Shown: positions 16,110-24,037 of the stretch, piece by piece
Layout of the letters: each line of letters opens with the position of its first letter
Numbering within the stretch: the first letter of the stretch is position 1
From: an uncultured Gammaproteobacteria bacterium
Lineage (GTDB): Bacteria > Pseudomonadota > Gammaproteobacteria > Pseudomonadales > Pseudohongiellaceae
DNA: 64,000 nt
Direction of reading: 5' to 3'
Assembly: GCA_937898685.1 (NCBI GenBank)
Contig: CALEJT010000045.1
Coordinates: forward strand, 1-64,000
Made by a program: the position numbers and the translations under genes
The notes under the pieces: model-generated
Databases searched by the model: none
What the model was told of the DNA's origin: nothing
The model's input: only the letters and a program-made list of their open reading frames with translations

Positions 16110-17117
16110 ATGATCATCGATTGCCACGGCCATTACACCACTGCTCCTGCTGCGTTGGGCGAATACCGCGAAGCGCAGAAGGCCGCCCTCAAGAAAGATC
16201 CCAATCATGTCGGCGAAAAGGGTGTCATCAACATCTCCGACGACCAGATCCGCGAAAGTCTTGAAAACGGCCAGCTCAAACTGCAACGCGAGCGCGGCAC
16301 CGACCTCACCATCTTCTCCCCGCGCGCAAGCTGGATGGGCCATCACATCGGCAACGAACACACCAGCAAGTTCTGGACGGAACACACCAACGAGCTGATC
16401 TATCGCGTCACCCAGCTCTATCCGAAGAACTTCGTCGGTGCCTGCGCGCTGCCGCAGTCGCCCGGCAGCGATCTGAAGAACTCCATCGCCGAGCTCGAGC
16501 GCTGCGTGCTGGAATTCGGCTTCGTCGGCTGCAACCTGAACCTCGACCCCTCGGGCGGCTACTTCGATTCTCCGCCGCTCGGTGATCGCTACTGGTATCC
16601 GCTCTACGAGAAGATGGTCGAACTCGACGTGCCGGCGATGATCCACGTCAGTGGCTGCTGCCACCCGGCCTTCTACACCACCGGCTCCTACTACCTGAAC
16701 GCCGACACCACTGCCTTCATGCAGCTGATGCAGAGCACGGTGACCAAGGACTTCCCGACCATCAAGTTCATCATCCCGCACGGCGGCGGAGCGGTGCCCT
16801 ACCACTGGGGTCGTTTCCGCGGCCTGGCCGACATGATGAAACTGCCGAGCCTGGACGAACTCTTGATGAACAACGTGTTCTTCGACACCTGCGTCTATCA
16901 TCAGAAAGGCATCGATCTGTTGCTCGACGTGATCGACAACAAGAACATCCTGTTCGCTTCCGAAATGATCGGCGCCGTACGTGGCATCGACCCCGAAACC
17001 GGTCACTACTTCGACGACACCAAGCGTTACATCGACAACGCCCGCATCAGCGAACAAGAGAAGGCCAACATCTTCGAACACAACATTCGCAAAGTGTTCA
17101 GCCGTCTCAAGGTCTAA
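16110..17117 (+). CDS. ligJ: 4-oxalomesaconate hydratase, LigJ type
   Basis: Amidohydrolase-fold hydratase of 335 residues that in sphingomonads converts 4-oxalomesaconate to 4-carboxy-4-hydroxy-2-oxoadipate in the protocatechuate 4,5-cleavage route. The sequence agrees closely with the LigJ that I recall: IDCHGHYT metal motif, ISDDQIRE, FSPRASWM, FVGCNLNLDPSGG, PAMIHVSG, IPHGGGAVPYHWGRFRGLADM, FASEMIGAVRGIDP and GHYFDDTKRYID. No other lig or gal genes lie near; its neighbours are molybdenum genes. It has its own terminator. The pathway role in this organism is therefore open. Confidence 0.87.
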   Translation: MIIDCHGHYTTAPAALGEYREAQKAALKKDPNHVGEKGVINISDDQIRESLENGQLKLQRERGTDLTIFSPRASWMGHHIGNEHTSKFWTEHTNELIYRVTQLYPKNFVGACALPQSPGSDLKNSIAELERCVLEFGFVGCNLNLDPSGGYFDSPPLGDRYWYPLYEKMVELDVPAMIHVSGCCHPAFYTTGSYYLNADTTAFMQLMQSTVTKDFPTIKFIIPHGGGAVPYHWGRFRGLADMMKLPSLDELLMNNVFFDTCVYHQKGIDLLLDVIDNKNILFASEMIGAVRGIDPETGHYFDDTKRYIDNARISEQEKANIFEHNIRKVFSRLKV

Positions 17118-17125
17118 GACCCACG

Positions 17126-17159
17126 AGCGCCGCCGGGCAGCACCCGCCGGCGCTTTTTT
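17126..17159 (+). terminator. Rho-independent terminator after ligJ
   Basis: A 12-base stem with one mismatch (17126-17137 with 17143-17154), a 5-base loop and six T residues, directly after the ligJ stop. Confidence 0.85.
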
Positions 17160-17171
17160 GAGGACTGCGTT

Positions 17172-17918
17172 ATGTTCAGTCGGCTATATCGCTCGCTCGG
17201 ACTCGTCTGCAGCCTGATGCTGATGGTCGGCGTCGTTCCCGCGCAGGCCGAGCAACTGCGAGTCGCCGTTGCCAGTAATTTTGCCGACACCCTCGAACAA
17301 CTGGCGCAGCTGTTTCAGGCGGAAACGGGTCACGAGTTGCAGCTCAGCGCCGGCTCGAGCGGTGTGCATTACACGCAGATCGTCAACGGTGCCCCCTTCG
17401 ATTTGTTCTTCTCCGCCGATGACGAACGCCCGCAGCGTTTGCTCCAGGAACACCTCGCATCAAAAGTGGGTGTCTATGCCCTGGGCAGGTTGCTGTTGTG
17501 GAGCGACGATGCGGACCTGGTCGACGCTGAAGGCGCGGTGTTGCACAGCGGCAACTATCGTCGCCTCGCCATGGCCAATCCGGCACAGGCACCTTATGGC
17601 ACCGCCGCACAGGAAGTATTGACGACGCTAGGTCTCTGGGAAGCGGTGCAGCCGAAACTCGTACGCGGCGAGAACATCGCGCAGACGCTGCAGTTCGTCG
17701 CAAGCGGCAACGCCGAACTCGGTTTCATCGCCGCCGCGCAATACGTTGCGCTCGGCAAGCGTGGCAGTGTTTGGGAAGTACCGGCACAGCTGCACACGCC
17801 GATTCGTCAGAGCTATGCGGTGCTCAAGGATTCGCCCGCCGCTCGTGCCCTCGTGGAATTCTTGAACACCGATGCTGCACGCAGCTTGTTCGAGCGTTCC
17901 GGTTATTCGCTGCCCTGA
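17172..17918 (+). CDS. modA: Molybdate-binding periplasmic protein
   Basis: Solute-binding protein of the ModABC molybdate importer, 248 residues. A signal peptide ends near AQAEQ (about residue 27). The mature start LRVAVASNFADTLEQL and the oxyanion-binding GSSGVHYTQIVNGAPFDLFFSADDERP are typical of ModA. GAGGA lies 7 bases ahead of the ATG. First gene of modABC. No ModE-type palindrome is evident ahead of it in the short gap after the ligJ terminator. Confidence 0.95.
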   Translation: MFSRLYRSLGLVCSLMLMVGVVPAQAEQLRVAVASNFADTLEQLAQLFQAETGHELQLSAGSSGVHYTQIVNGAPFDLFFSADDERPQRLLQEHLASKVGVYALGRLLLWSDDADLVDAEGAVLHSGNYRRLAMANPAQAPYGTAAQEVLTTLGLWEAVQPKLVRGENIAQTLQFVASGNAELGFIAAAQYVALGKRGSVWEVPAQLHTPIRQSYAVLKDSPAARALVEFLNTDAARSLFERSGYSLP

Positions 17919-17931
17919 TAAGCTCCCAGAG

Positions 17932-18609
17932 ATGCTTGCACCGGAAGATCTCACCGCCCTCTTTCTGACACTGCGCCTGGCGCTGCTCACCACCGTGATT
18001 CTGCTCGTGGTGGGTACGCCGCTCGCCTGGTGGCTGGCGCGCAGTCAGTGGCGCGGAAAATTTCTGATCGAAGCGCTGGTGGCCTTGCCGCTCGTGCTGC
18101 CTCCCACCGTTCTTGGCTTCTACCTTCTGTTGGCACTCGGCCCACGGGGATGGTTCGGGCAACTCAACGCCGCACTCGGCTTCGAACCTTGGGTGTTTTC
18201 CTTCAAAGGTCTGGTGGCGGGCTCCGTGATCTACTCCCTGCCCTTCGTGGTGCAACCCCTGCAGGACACTTTCCAAAACATCGGCCAGCGCCCGCTCGAA
18301 GTGGCCGCGACCTTGCGCGCCGGTCCCTGGGATCGCTTCGTACACGTGGTGCTGCCGATGGCGCGTGCGGGCTTCATCACCGCCGCCATGCTCGGCTTCG
18401 CGCATACGCTCGGTGAATTCGGTGTGGTGCTGATGTTGGGGGGCAACATTCCGGGACTGACGCAGGTGCTGTCGATCCGCATCTATGGTCACGTCGAAAC
18501 CTTGCAGTACGCACAGGCCCACGTGTTGTCGGCGGGACTACTGCTTCTGTCCTTCGTGATTCTGTTGAGCGTCTACGGCTTGCGTGGACGTCTGAGGCTC
18601 TGGCGATGA
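17932..18609 (+). CDS. modB: Molybdate ABC transporter permease
   Basis: Inner-membrane permease of 225 residues with about five membrane spans. The family hallmarks PLVLPPTVLGFYLL and the cytoplasmic EAA loop (LEVAATLRAGPWDRFVHVVLPMARAG) are present, as is AHTLGEFGVVLMLGGNIPG. I chose the ATG at 17932, 13 bases after modA; a start 20 codons earlier would overlap modA and lacks support. Its stop overlaps modC by four bases (ATGA). Confidence 0.95.
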   Translation: MLAPEDLTALFLTLRLALLTTVILLVVGTPLAWWLARSQWRGKFLIEALVALPLVLPPTVLGFYLLLALGPRGWFGQLNAALGFEPWVFSFKGLVAGSVIYSLPFVVQPLQDTFQNIGQRPLEVAATLRAGPWDRFVHVVLPMARAGFITAAMLGFAHTLGEFGVVLMLGGNIPGLTQVLSIRIYGHVETLQYAQAHVLSAGLLLLSFVILLSVYGLRGRLRLWR

Positions 18610-19670
18610 CGCTACGGATCCGCCAACGGTTGCGACGCGGTGACTTCACTTTGCCCGTCGATCTCGAGCTGCCGAGTGACGGCATCACTGCCTTCATGGG
18701 GGAATCGGGCACGGGCAAGACCTCGCTGCTGCGCGCCATTGCCGGACTCGATCGCCACGAAGGGGAAGTGCGCATCGATGAACTCTGCTGGCAGGACGCG
18801 CAACGGTTCGTGCCGGTGCACCAGCGCGAACTCGGCTACGTGTTTCAGGAAGACAATCTCTTCCCCCATCTCGACGTGCGCGGCAACCTCGATTTCGCGG
18901 CGCGGCGCAGTGGTGCGACGCAGGATGAGATCGCAGATGTGATCAAGCGTCTCGCCTTGCAGTCCCTGTTGAAAGCCAAGGCCACGCAACTTTCGGGAGG
19001 CGAACGTCAACGCGTGGCGCTGGCACGAGCTCTACTCACGAAGCCCAAACTGCTCTTGATGGACGAACCACTCTCCGCGGTGGACGCAGCCTTCAAGGCC
19101 AGCTTCCTGCCGCAATTGAAACGATTGGTCCAGGAACTGCGCATCCCACTGCTCTACGTCAGTCACTATGCCGACGAGGTGGCGCAATTGGCGGACACTC
19201 TCGTGTTGTTCCGCAGGGGCGCAGCCCCCATCAGTGGACCGGTGAGCGCGATGTTCACCGATCTGTCCTTGCCGCTAGCGCAGCGCAGCGATGCGGAATC
19301 CATTCTCGAAGCGGTGGTGACGGGTTACGAAGCCAACTACGGTCTGCTGCGCCTGCAGACGGACGCTCGCCTCGGCGTGCTCCGCGTAGGCGGTGACGAG
19401 CTGCCGCCCGGCACTCCCGTGCGTCTGCGTGTGATGGCACAGGATGTGAGTCTGACACTCTCACGTCAGCAGGATACGAGCATCCTCAACATCTGTCCGG
19501 TGACGGTAAGTGCCATCGAGCAGAGCTCCGATTCCCAGATGACGGTCCTCCTCGCGCTCGGCAGTGCGCGGCTGCTTGCACGCATCACTCGCAAGTCAGC
19601 CGATCACCTGAGATTGTTCGTGGGACAAAGTCTCTTCGCGCAGATCAAGAGCGTTGCGCTCCTGCATTGA
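18606..19670 (+). CDS. modC: Molybdate ABC transporter ATPase with Mop domain
   Basis: ATP-binding subunit of the molybdate importer, 354 residues. Walker A is GESGTGKT (32-39), the signature is LSGGERQRVALARALL, and Walker B is LLLMDEP. The last 70 residues form a Mop-type molybdate-binding domain, as in E. coli ModC, which may sense cytoplasmic molybdate. It overlaps modB at ATGA. It converges with the oxygenase gene with only 4 bases between stops. Confidence 0.95.
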   Translation: MTLRIRQRLRRGDFTLPVDLELPSDGITAFMGESGTGKTSLLRAIAGLDRHEGEVRIDELCWQDAQRFVPVHQRELGYVFQEDNLFPHLDVRGNLDFAARRSGATQDEIADVIKRLALQSLLKAKATQLSGGERQRVALARALLTKPKLLLMDEPLSAVDAAFKASFLPQLKRLVQELRIPLLYVSHYADEVAQLADTLVLFRRGAAPISGPVSAMFTDLSLPLAQRSDAESILEAVVTGYEANYGLLRLQTDARLGVLRVGGDELPPGTPVRLRVMAQDVSLTLSRQQDTSILNICPVTVSAIEQSSDSQMTVLLALGSARLLARITRKSADHLRLFVGQSLFAQIKSVALLH

Positions 19671-19674
19671 GAAC

Positions 19675-20337
19675 TCACGCGGGCGGATCCACCATATCCG
19701 CGCTGCAGGTATTCACACGGAACCATCCCGTCAGACTGTAGCGATGCCGCGCCGTGGGCAACACTTCGTGCGGAAAGCGCTCACTCAGGAACACCACTAA
19801 GGTGTTGTGCAGCGGCAACACTTCTTCGATCAAGGTAGTGGCGTCACGTTCATAAAGGCGCAACGCGCCGCCATCACCTTCCTGCCAACCGGGATTCAGA
19901 TACAGCACCGTCGAGAGGATGCGGTTGCGCCGTCCTTCGAAGGCATCGAGATGAGTGCGATAGAAGGCGCCTGGCTCGTAGCAGGCGAAGTGGCACTCGT
20001 AGTCGAAGAGCCCCATGAAGAGGCGCCGGTTCAATTCCAGGCGCAGCCCTTCCATCCACTGCAGATACTGACGCTCGGCGACAGTTTCTCCCGCCACCCA
20101 ATCGATCTTGTCCGACCGGACCTTGCGATTGACCTTTCGCCCCAGTTCACGCCCCGTCCCAGCGAGCGTGAAGTTGCGAGCGGTTTCGTCGGTGCCGACG
20201 CGCAGAAGCGCTTGCGCCAACTCGGGCGGCAGCGCTTCGGGCAGAACGTAATAGCCTCGCTCTGCCAGCGCGTCGGCGATGACATCGCAGATCCTGGCCG
20301 AGGGGGCGTAACTCAGGTTGTCACTGACTTCAGACAC
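19675..20337 (-). CDS. 2-oxoglutarate/Fe(II) oxygenase, prolyl-hydroxylase-like
   Basis: Iron and 2-oxoglutarate-dependent dioxygenase of 220 residues. The metal triad His129, Asp131 (THLDAF) and His190 (FPHEVL) and an arginine near 199 (RYSLTGWF) for 2-oxoglutarate are visible. The pattern resembles bacterial EGL9/PHD-like proteins such as the Pseudomonas PPHD, reported to hydroxylate a proline of EF-Tu. That substrate is an analogy only. No clear ribosome binding site was identified, and it stands alone between modC and the MFS gene. Confidence 0.75.
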   Translation of the reverse strand: MSEVSDNLSYAPSARICDVIADALAERGYYVLPEALPPELAQALLRVGTDETARNFTLAGTGRELGRKVNRKVRSDKIDWVAGETVAERQYLQWMEGLRLELNRRLFMGLFDYECHFACYEPGAFYRTHLDAFEGRRNRILSTVLYLNPGWQEGDGGALRLYERDATTLIEEVLPLHNTLVVFLSERFPHEVLPTARHRYSLTGWFRVNTCSADMVDPPA

Positions 20338-20457
20338 AAAAACGCCTCTGTGAACGTTGGTTGATGCAAAAGCTGCGCAGGGGTAAGCCCGGGGTGTGTT
20401 TTGTGTAAGCCCCGTAAGCGATGTGATTCAAGTGGATGAACTCCGTGTGTGAGTGCG

Positions 20458-21726
20458 TCAGCGCTGCGCCGACGCGGCGCGAGACGTGTCGTCGTTCTGC
20501 TGTTCGAAGAAGCGGCGCATCTGACGACGCTGACGCAGCATGAGCACGATGCCGGCGATGCAGAGTGCGGCAGCCGCCAGGTTCGGCCACATGAGACCGA
20601 GGTGGTTGGCGGCCCAACCGATGATCAAGACACCCGCGGCAGGAGCACCGCGCGTGAAGGCCACCCAGAGGCTCAGCACGCGGCCACGCATCGCATCATC
20701 GATGCTGTTCTGCACCAAGGTCTGACTGGCCACCGCACACACGGTGATGGCATAGCCAAAGCAGAAGATCATGAAGGTGGCTATCCAAAGATTGCTGGTA
20801 AGGGCGAACCAGGCCAGGGTGAGTGCGGTGACCAACGCGCTGAGCATGATGCTGCGGATGAGACCTTCGGTACGGCCATAGATCGATACTTTCAATCCCG
20901 CGACGATGGCGCCTGCGCCCACGGCGGAGGTCAGCAGCGCCAAGGTGCCGGGCCCGGCTTCGAACACGGCGCCGACAAAGGCCGAAAGCATGAAGGTCAG
21001 TGGTCTTGCAAACAGCGCGATGATCGTGAGCAGCAGGAACATCGCGCGCAAGGCCGGACGTTCGAGGATGTACGCGAAACCATCGCGCATGTCGCGCGCC
21101 ATCGACTGCGGCGCTGCCTTGCTGGCGATGTGCGGCGGAATGTCGATGAAGAACCAGCAGATGACGATGATGAGATAGCTGAGCGCATTGAACAGCACCG
21201 CCCATGCTGCGCTGTAGAAGCTGATCACGAAACCTGCGATCGCAGGGCCGACGAAGCGCGCCACGTTGAAGGTCACCGCCGTGAAGGCGGTCGCCGCCAC
21301 CAGGTCCTGCTTGCGCACCAGGTTCGGCACGAGCGACAGACGCACGGGTTGATAGGCGGCCTGGATCATGCCCTCCGCCAGCGCCAACCAGAACAACCAG
21401 CCAATGGTGAGCGCATCGAAGCTGATGACGAGATAGAGCAAGAACGCCTGCACCAGCATCAACGACTGCAACAGTTGCGCGAGCGACTTGCGGTCGAAGC
21501 GATCGGCCCACACACCGAAGAAGGGGCCGACGCAGATGATGGGAAAGAGATCGGCAAAGGCGACGGCGCCGACCCAGAATTCGGAGTGCGATACCTCCCA
21601 GGCCAACCAGCCCACCGCCGTGCGCTGCATCCAGAAGCCGATCAGCGACAACCAATTGCCGCTGATGTAGATGACGTAGTTACGGTTGGAGAAGGCGGAG
21701 CGTAGCGTGGAAAACCTACCAGCCAC
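20458..21726 (-). CDS. MFS exporter (EntS-like family)
   Basis: Twelve-span major facilitator of 422 residues. The first loop motif reads GVWADRFDRKSL, close to the MFS signature. The start FSNRNYVIYISGNWLSLIGFWMQRTAVGWLAWEV and the motif YQPVRLSLVPNLV match the branch containing the enterobactin exporter EntS. The substrate cannot be told. It lies 9 bases after ccmI and may be the last gene of the ccm operon. The C-terminus is charged. Confidence 0.8.
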   Translation of the reverse strand: MAGRFSTLRSAFSNRNYVIYISGNWLSLIGFWMQRTAVGWLAWEVSHSEFWVGAVAFADLFPIICVGPFFGVWADRFDRKSLAQLLQSLMLVQAFLLYLVISFDALTIGWLFWLALAEGMIQAAYQPVRLSLVPNLVRKQDLVAATAFTAVTFNVARFVGPAIAGFVISFYSAAWAVLFNALSYLIIVICWFFIDIPPHIASKAAPQSMARDMRDGFAYILERPALRAMFLLLTIIALFARPLTFMLSAFVGAVFEAGPGTLALLTSAVGAGAIVAGLKVSIYGRTEGLIRSIMLSALVTALTLAWFALTSNLWIATFMIFCFGYAITVCAVASQTLVQNSIDDAMRGRVLSLWVAFTRGAPAAGVLIIGWAANHLGLMWPNLAAAALCIAGIVLMLRQRRQMRRFFEQQNDDTSRAASAQR

Positions 21727-21735
21727 TTGCGTCCA

Positions 21736-22995
21736 TCACTCGACTACTTCGTCGATGGTCAGGTTGAGCGGTGCTTCCTGCTCTGCGAGTTTGAAGGGAG
21801 CGGATTCCACCATCAGATCGCCCGCTCCACGCAGCGCTTCACCCGAACGCGACAGACGCGCACCAGCCAGAAGCTCCGGAACCGACGCCAAGGTCATGCC
21901 CATCATCGAATCCGCATCGGACAGCGTCAGCGTCACCGGGAACTCGGGCACAGGAATGTTCTGCGCCACGATCGGCATCTGCATGGCCGGATTGCGAACG
22001 TAGACGAACAACGACTTGTACTCGTCGAGCTGATCCTTGAACTGCGGATCGAGATCGACGACGAGCGTAATCGTGGAACCGCTTGCCGCCGCCTGCCGAC
22101 TCGGACGCTGCTCCTCCGGCAGATAGGCTTCCACCGCGGCGATGCGCTGACGCAGGATCTGCGCCTGCTGCGAATTGGGATTGGTGGCAGCAAGCTGACG
22201 CTGCCAATAACCAATGGCCCCAACGAGGTCCTGCCGACCCAAGGCGTCGAAGGCGAGGATGGTCAACACCGAGTTTTCGTTGGGATTCAGATCCAAGGCT
22301 TCGTCGATGAGACGCTGCACCTTGTCGGTGATCTGTGCGTCGGCCAACAGGTATTCGGCCTGCGCCCACTGCCCCAGTACCGTGGCGCGATCCTGGCTCG
22401 GCGGCATGTCGCGCGCCATGCGCTCGAATACCGATGCCGCTTCCGCATTGCGTTCGAGCTGCAGATAGTAGATGCCCAGCATGTAGGCGCTCTGCAGGTC
22501 CTCGGGTTTGCGCTCGAAACGCTCCTGCAGTTCGGCGATCACGGCTTCGATCGCGCTGCGTTGCGAATCTTCATCCGTCGCTTCGCGCACGGCCTGGATC
22601 AGTCCAGGCAAGGCCAGATCCTGCGCCGCACCCCAACGTTGATAGAGCACGCTGCTGACGACGGGAATCAAGGCGAGCGCCACGATCGGCAATGCCAGCG
22701 AGCGACGGGTACTCGTCTTCACCTGCAGGGAAGACAGCTCTTCCATGTCGCGCAGGAAGGCGCGCTGCAATTCGGTGACCAGGCGCGCGTGGTCTCCGGC
22801 AGAAACGACGCCCTCTTCCAGCTCACGATCGAGCTCGGCCTGCCGCTGCAGAAACACCGTACGGTTGCTCTCGCGGCGTTTTTCCAGCTCTTCGGCGGCA
22901 TCGAGATGCGTGCGGCGGTTGCGCCAGAGCGGCACCGCAACGAAGGCCATGGCGCAGAGCGTCAGCACCACCAGGATGAGCCAGAGATTGTTCAT
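21736..22995 (-). CDS. ccmI: Cytochrome c maturation protein CcmI
   Basis: Inner-membrane protein that holds apocytochrome c for heme ligation. It is 419 residues: two membrane spans (about 5-22 and 92-112) flank a cytoplasmic loop with a coiled-coil, followed by a periplasmic TPR domain (about 140-290) and a C-terminal domain (ITLVVDLDPQFKDQLDE onward). It is the full-length bipartite form, unlike E. coli where this is fused into CcmH. It overlaps the ccmH stop by four bases. Confidence 0.92.
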   Translation of the reverse strand: MNNLWLILVVLTLCAMAFVAVPLWRNRRTHLDAAEELEKRRESNRTVFLQRQAELDRELEEGVVSAGDHARLVTELQRAFLRDMEELSSLQVKTSTRRSLALPIVALALIPVVSSVLYQRWGAAQDLALPGLIQAVREATDEDSQRSAIEAVIAELQERFERKPEDLQSAYMLGIYYLQLERNAEAASVFERMARDMPPSQDRATVLGQWAQAEYLLADAQITDKVQRLIDEALDLNPNENSVLTILAFDALGRQDLVGAIGYWQRQLAATNPNSQQAQILRQRIAAVEAYLPEEQRPSRQAAASGSTITLVVDLDPQFKDQLDEYKSLFVYVRNPAMQMPIVAQNIPVPEFPVTLTLSDADSMMGMTLASVPELLAGARLSRSGEALRGAGDLMVESAPFKLAEQEAPLNLTIDEVVE

Positions 22996-23465
22996 GATTT
23001 CGAAACGTCCTCATCGCGCAGCAACTCTTGCAGGCGTGCGCTTTCTTCCTGGCTCAGAGTTTCTTCGGAGCCACCTTTCGCGGGTTGTTGGGTCAGCATG
23101 CGTCGCGCCACCACGAAGCCCAGGGCCAGAAGCACCAGCGGGCCGAACCAGAGCAGCGCCGTGACGCGGTTCAGCGGTGGACGATACAGGATGAAGTCGC
23201 CATAGCGCGCCTTCATGAAGTCGACGATTTCTTCGTCCGTTTTGCCTTCCAGGATCTGCGCGCGGATCTCGGCCCGCAGGTCGGCCGCGATCGGTGCATC
23301 GGAACCCGAGAGGTTGGAGTTCAGACACATCGGGCAGCGCATCACGTCGATGAGCTGCTGATAGCGTTGCTCCTGCTCGGGATTCTGAAACTCGAGTTCT
23401 TCTATCGCGGCTACCGCAGCACCACACCACAGCGCCAGGACGGCCGCGCGCAACAAAGCTTTCAT
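22992..23465 (-). CDS. ccmH: Cytochrome c maturation thiol oxidoreductase CcmH
   Basis: Membrane-anchored periplasmic thiol protein that reduces apocytochrome c cysteines before heme attachment. It is 157 residues with a signal peptide, the active-site RCPMCLN (Cys44, Cys47) and one C-terminal membrane span. The motif YGDFILYRPP is diagnostic. The start at 23465 overlaps the ccmG stop; upstream in-frame starts would run into ccmG. Confidence 0.95.
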   Translation of the reverse strand: MKALLRAAVLALWCGAAVAAIEELEFQNPEQEQRYQQLIDVMRCPMCLNSNLSGSDAPIAADLRAEIRAQILEGKTDEEIVDFMKARYGDFILYRPPLNRVTALLWFGPLVLLALGFVVARRMLTQQPAKGGSEETLSQEESARLQELLRDEDVSKS

Positions 23466-24001
23466 CGGATCTGCGCCAAAATCGGTTCGAAGGTTTCCGC
23501 CCATACCTTGTTGTCGATCACACCGACGTGGCGGTAACGGATGGTGCCGGTGGCGTCGACGATGAAGGTTTCCGGCGCACCGGCCACACCGAGGTCGATG
23601 CCGAGCCGTCCATCGAGGTCGACCAGGTTGAATTTGAAGGGATTGCCGCGTTGCTCGAGGAATTCACGTGCGGCCTTGACGTCGTCCTTGTAGTTGACGC
23701 CGACGAAGTTCACATCCTTCTCGCGCTTGCTGATTTCGAGCAGGTACGGATGCTCGACATGACAAGGCGGACACCAGGTGGCCCACACGTTCACGATGAA
23801 GATGCCATCACGCAGCTGATCGCTGGAGATGTTCTGGTTCTCGTCGAACAACGCGGGCTTGCTGAATTCCGGCAGGGGACGGTTCACCAGTGCCGAAGGC
23901 ACATGGCTGGGATCGCGACCGAGGCCGTAGAACAACAGTCCCAGCATCACCAGGAAGAAGGCCGCGGGTATGAAGAGTTTGCTGCGGTTGCTCATGGTCA
24001 T
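23462..24001 (-). CDS. ccmG: Cytochrome c maturation thioredoxin CcmG (DsbE)
   Basis: Periplasmic thioredoxin-like protein supplying electrons to the CcmH/apocytochrome pathway. It is 179 residues with an uncleaved N-terminal membrane anchor (about 9-27), the active site WCPPC (Cys77, Cys80) and the family motif GVAGAPETFIVD with the cis-proline. A second in-frame ATG two codons later is an alternative start. Fourth-to-last gene of the transcript. Confidence 0.95.
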   Translation of the reverse strand: MTMSNRSKLFIPAAFFLVMLGLLFYGLGRDPSHVPSALVNRPLPEFSKPALFDENQNISSDQLRDGIFIVNVWATWCPPCHVEHPYLLEISKREKDVNFVGVNYKDDVKAAREFLEQRGNPFKFNLVDLDGRLGIDLGVAGAPETFIVDATGTIRYRHVGVIDNKVWAETFEPILAQIR

Positions 24002-24037
24002 CGTTCCTAAGCGGCGCCTGGCCGCAAAAGTGTCGCC

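Noticed and set aside
20338..20457. Possible direct repeat GTAAGCCC(C/G) between the oxygenase and MFS genes
   Set aside because: Only two short copies and no stem or T tract; likely chance.
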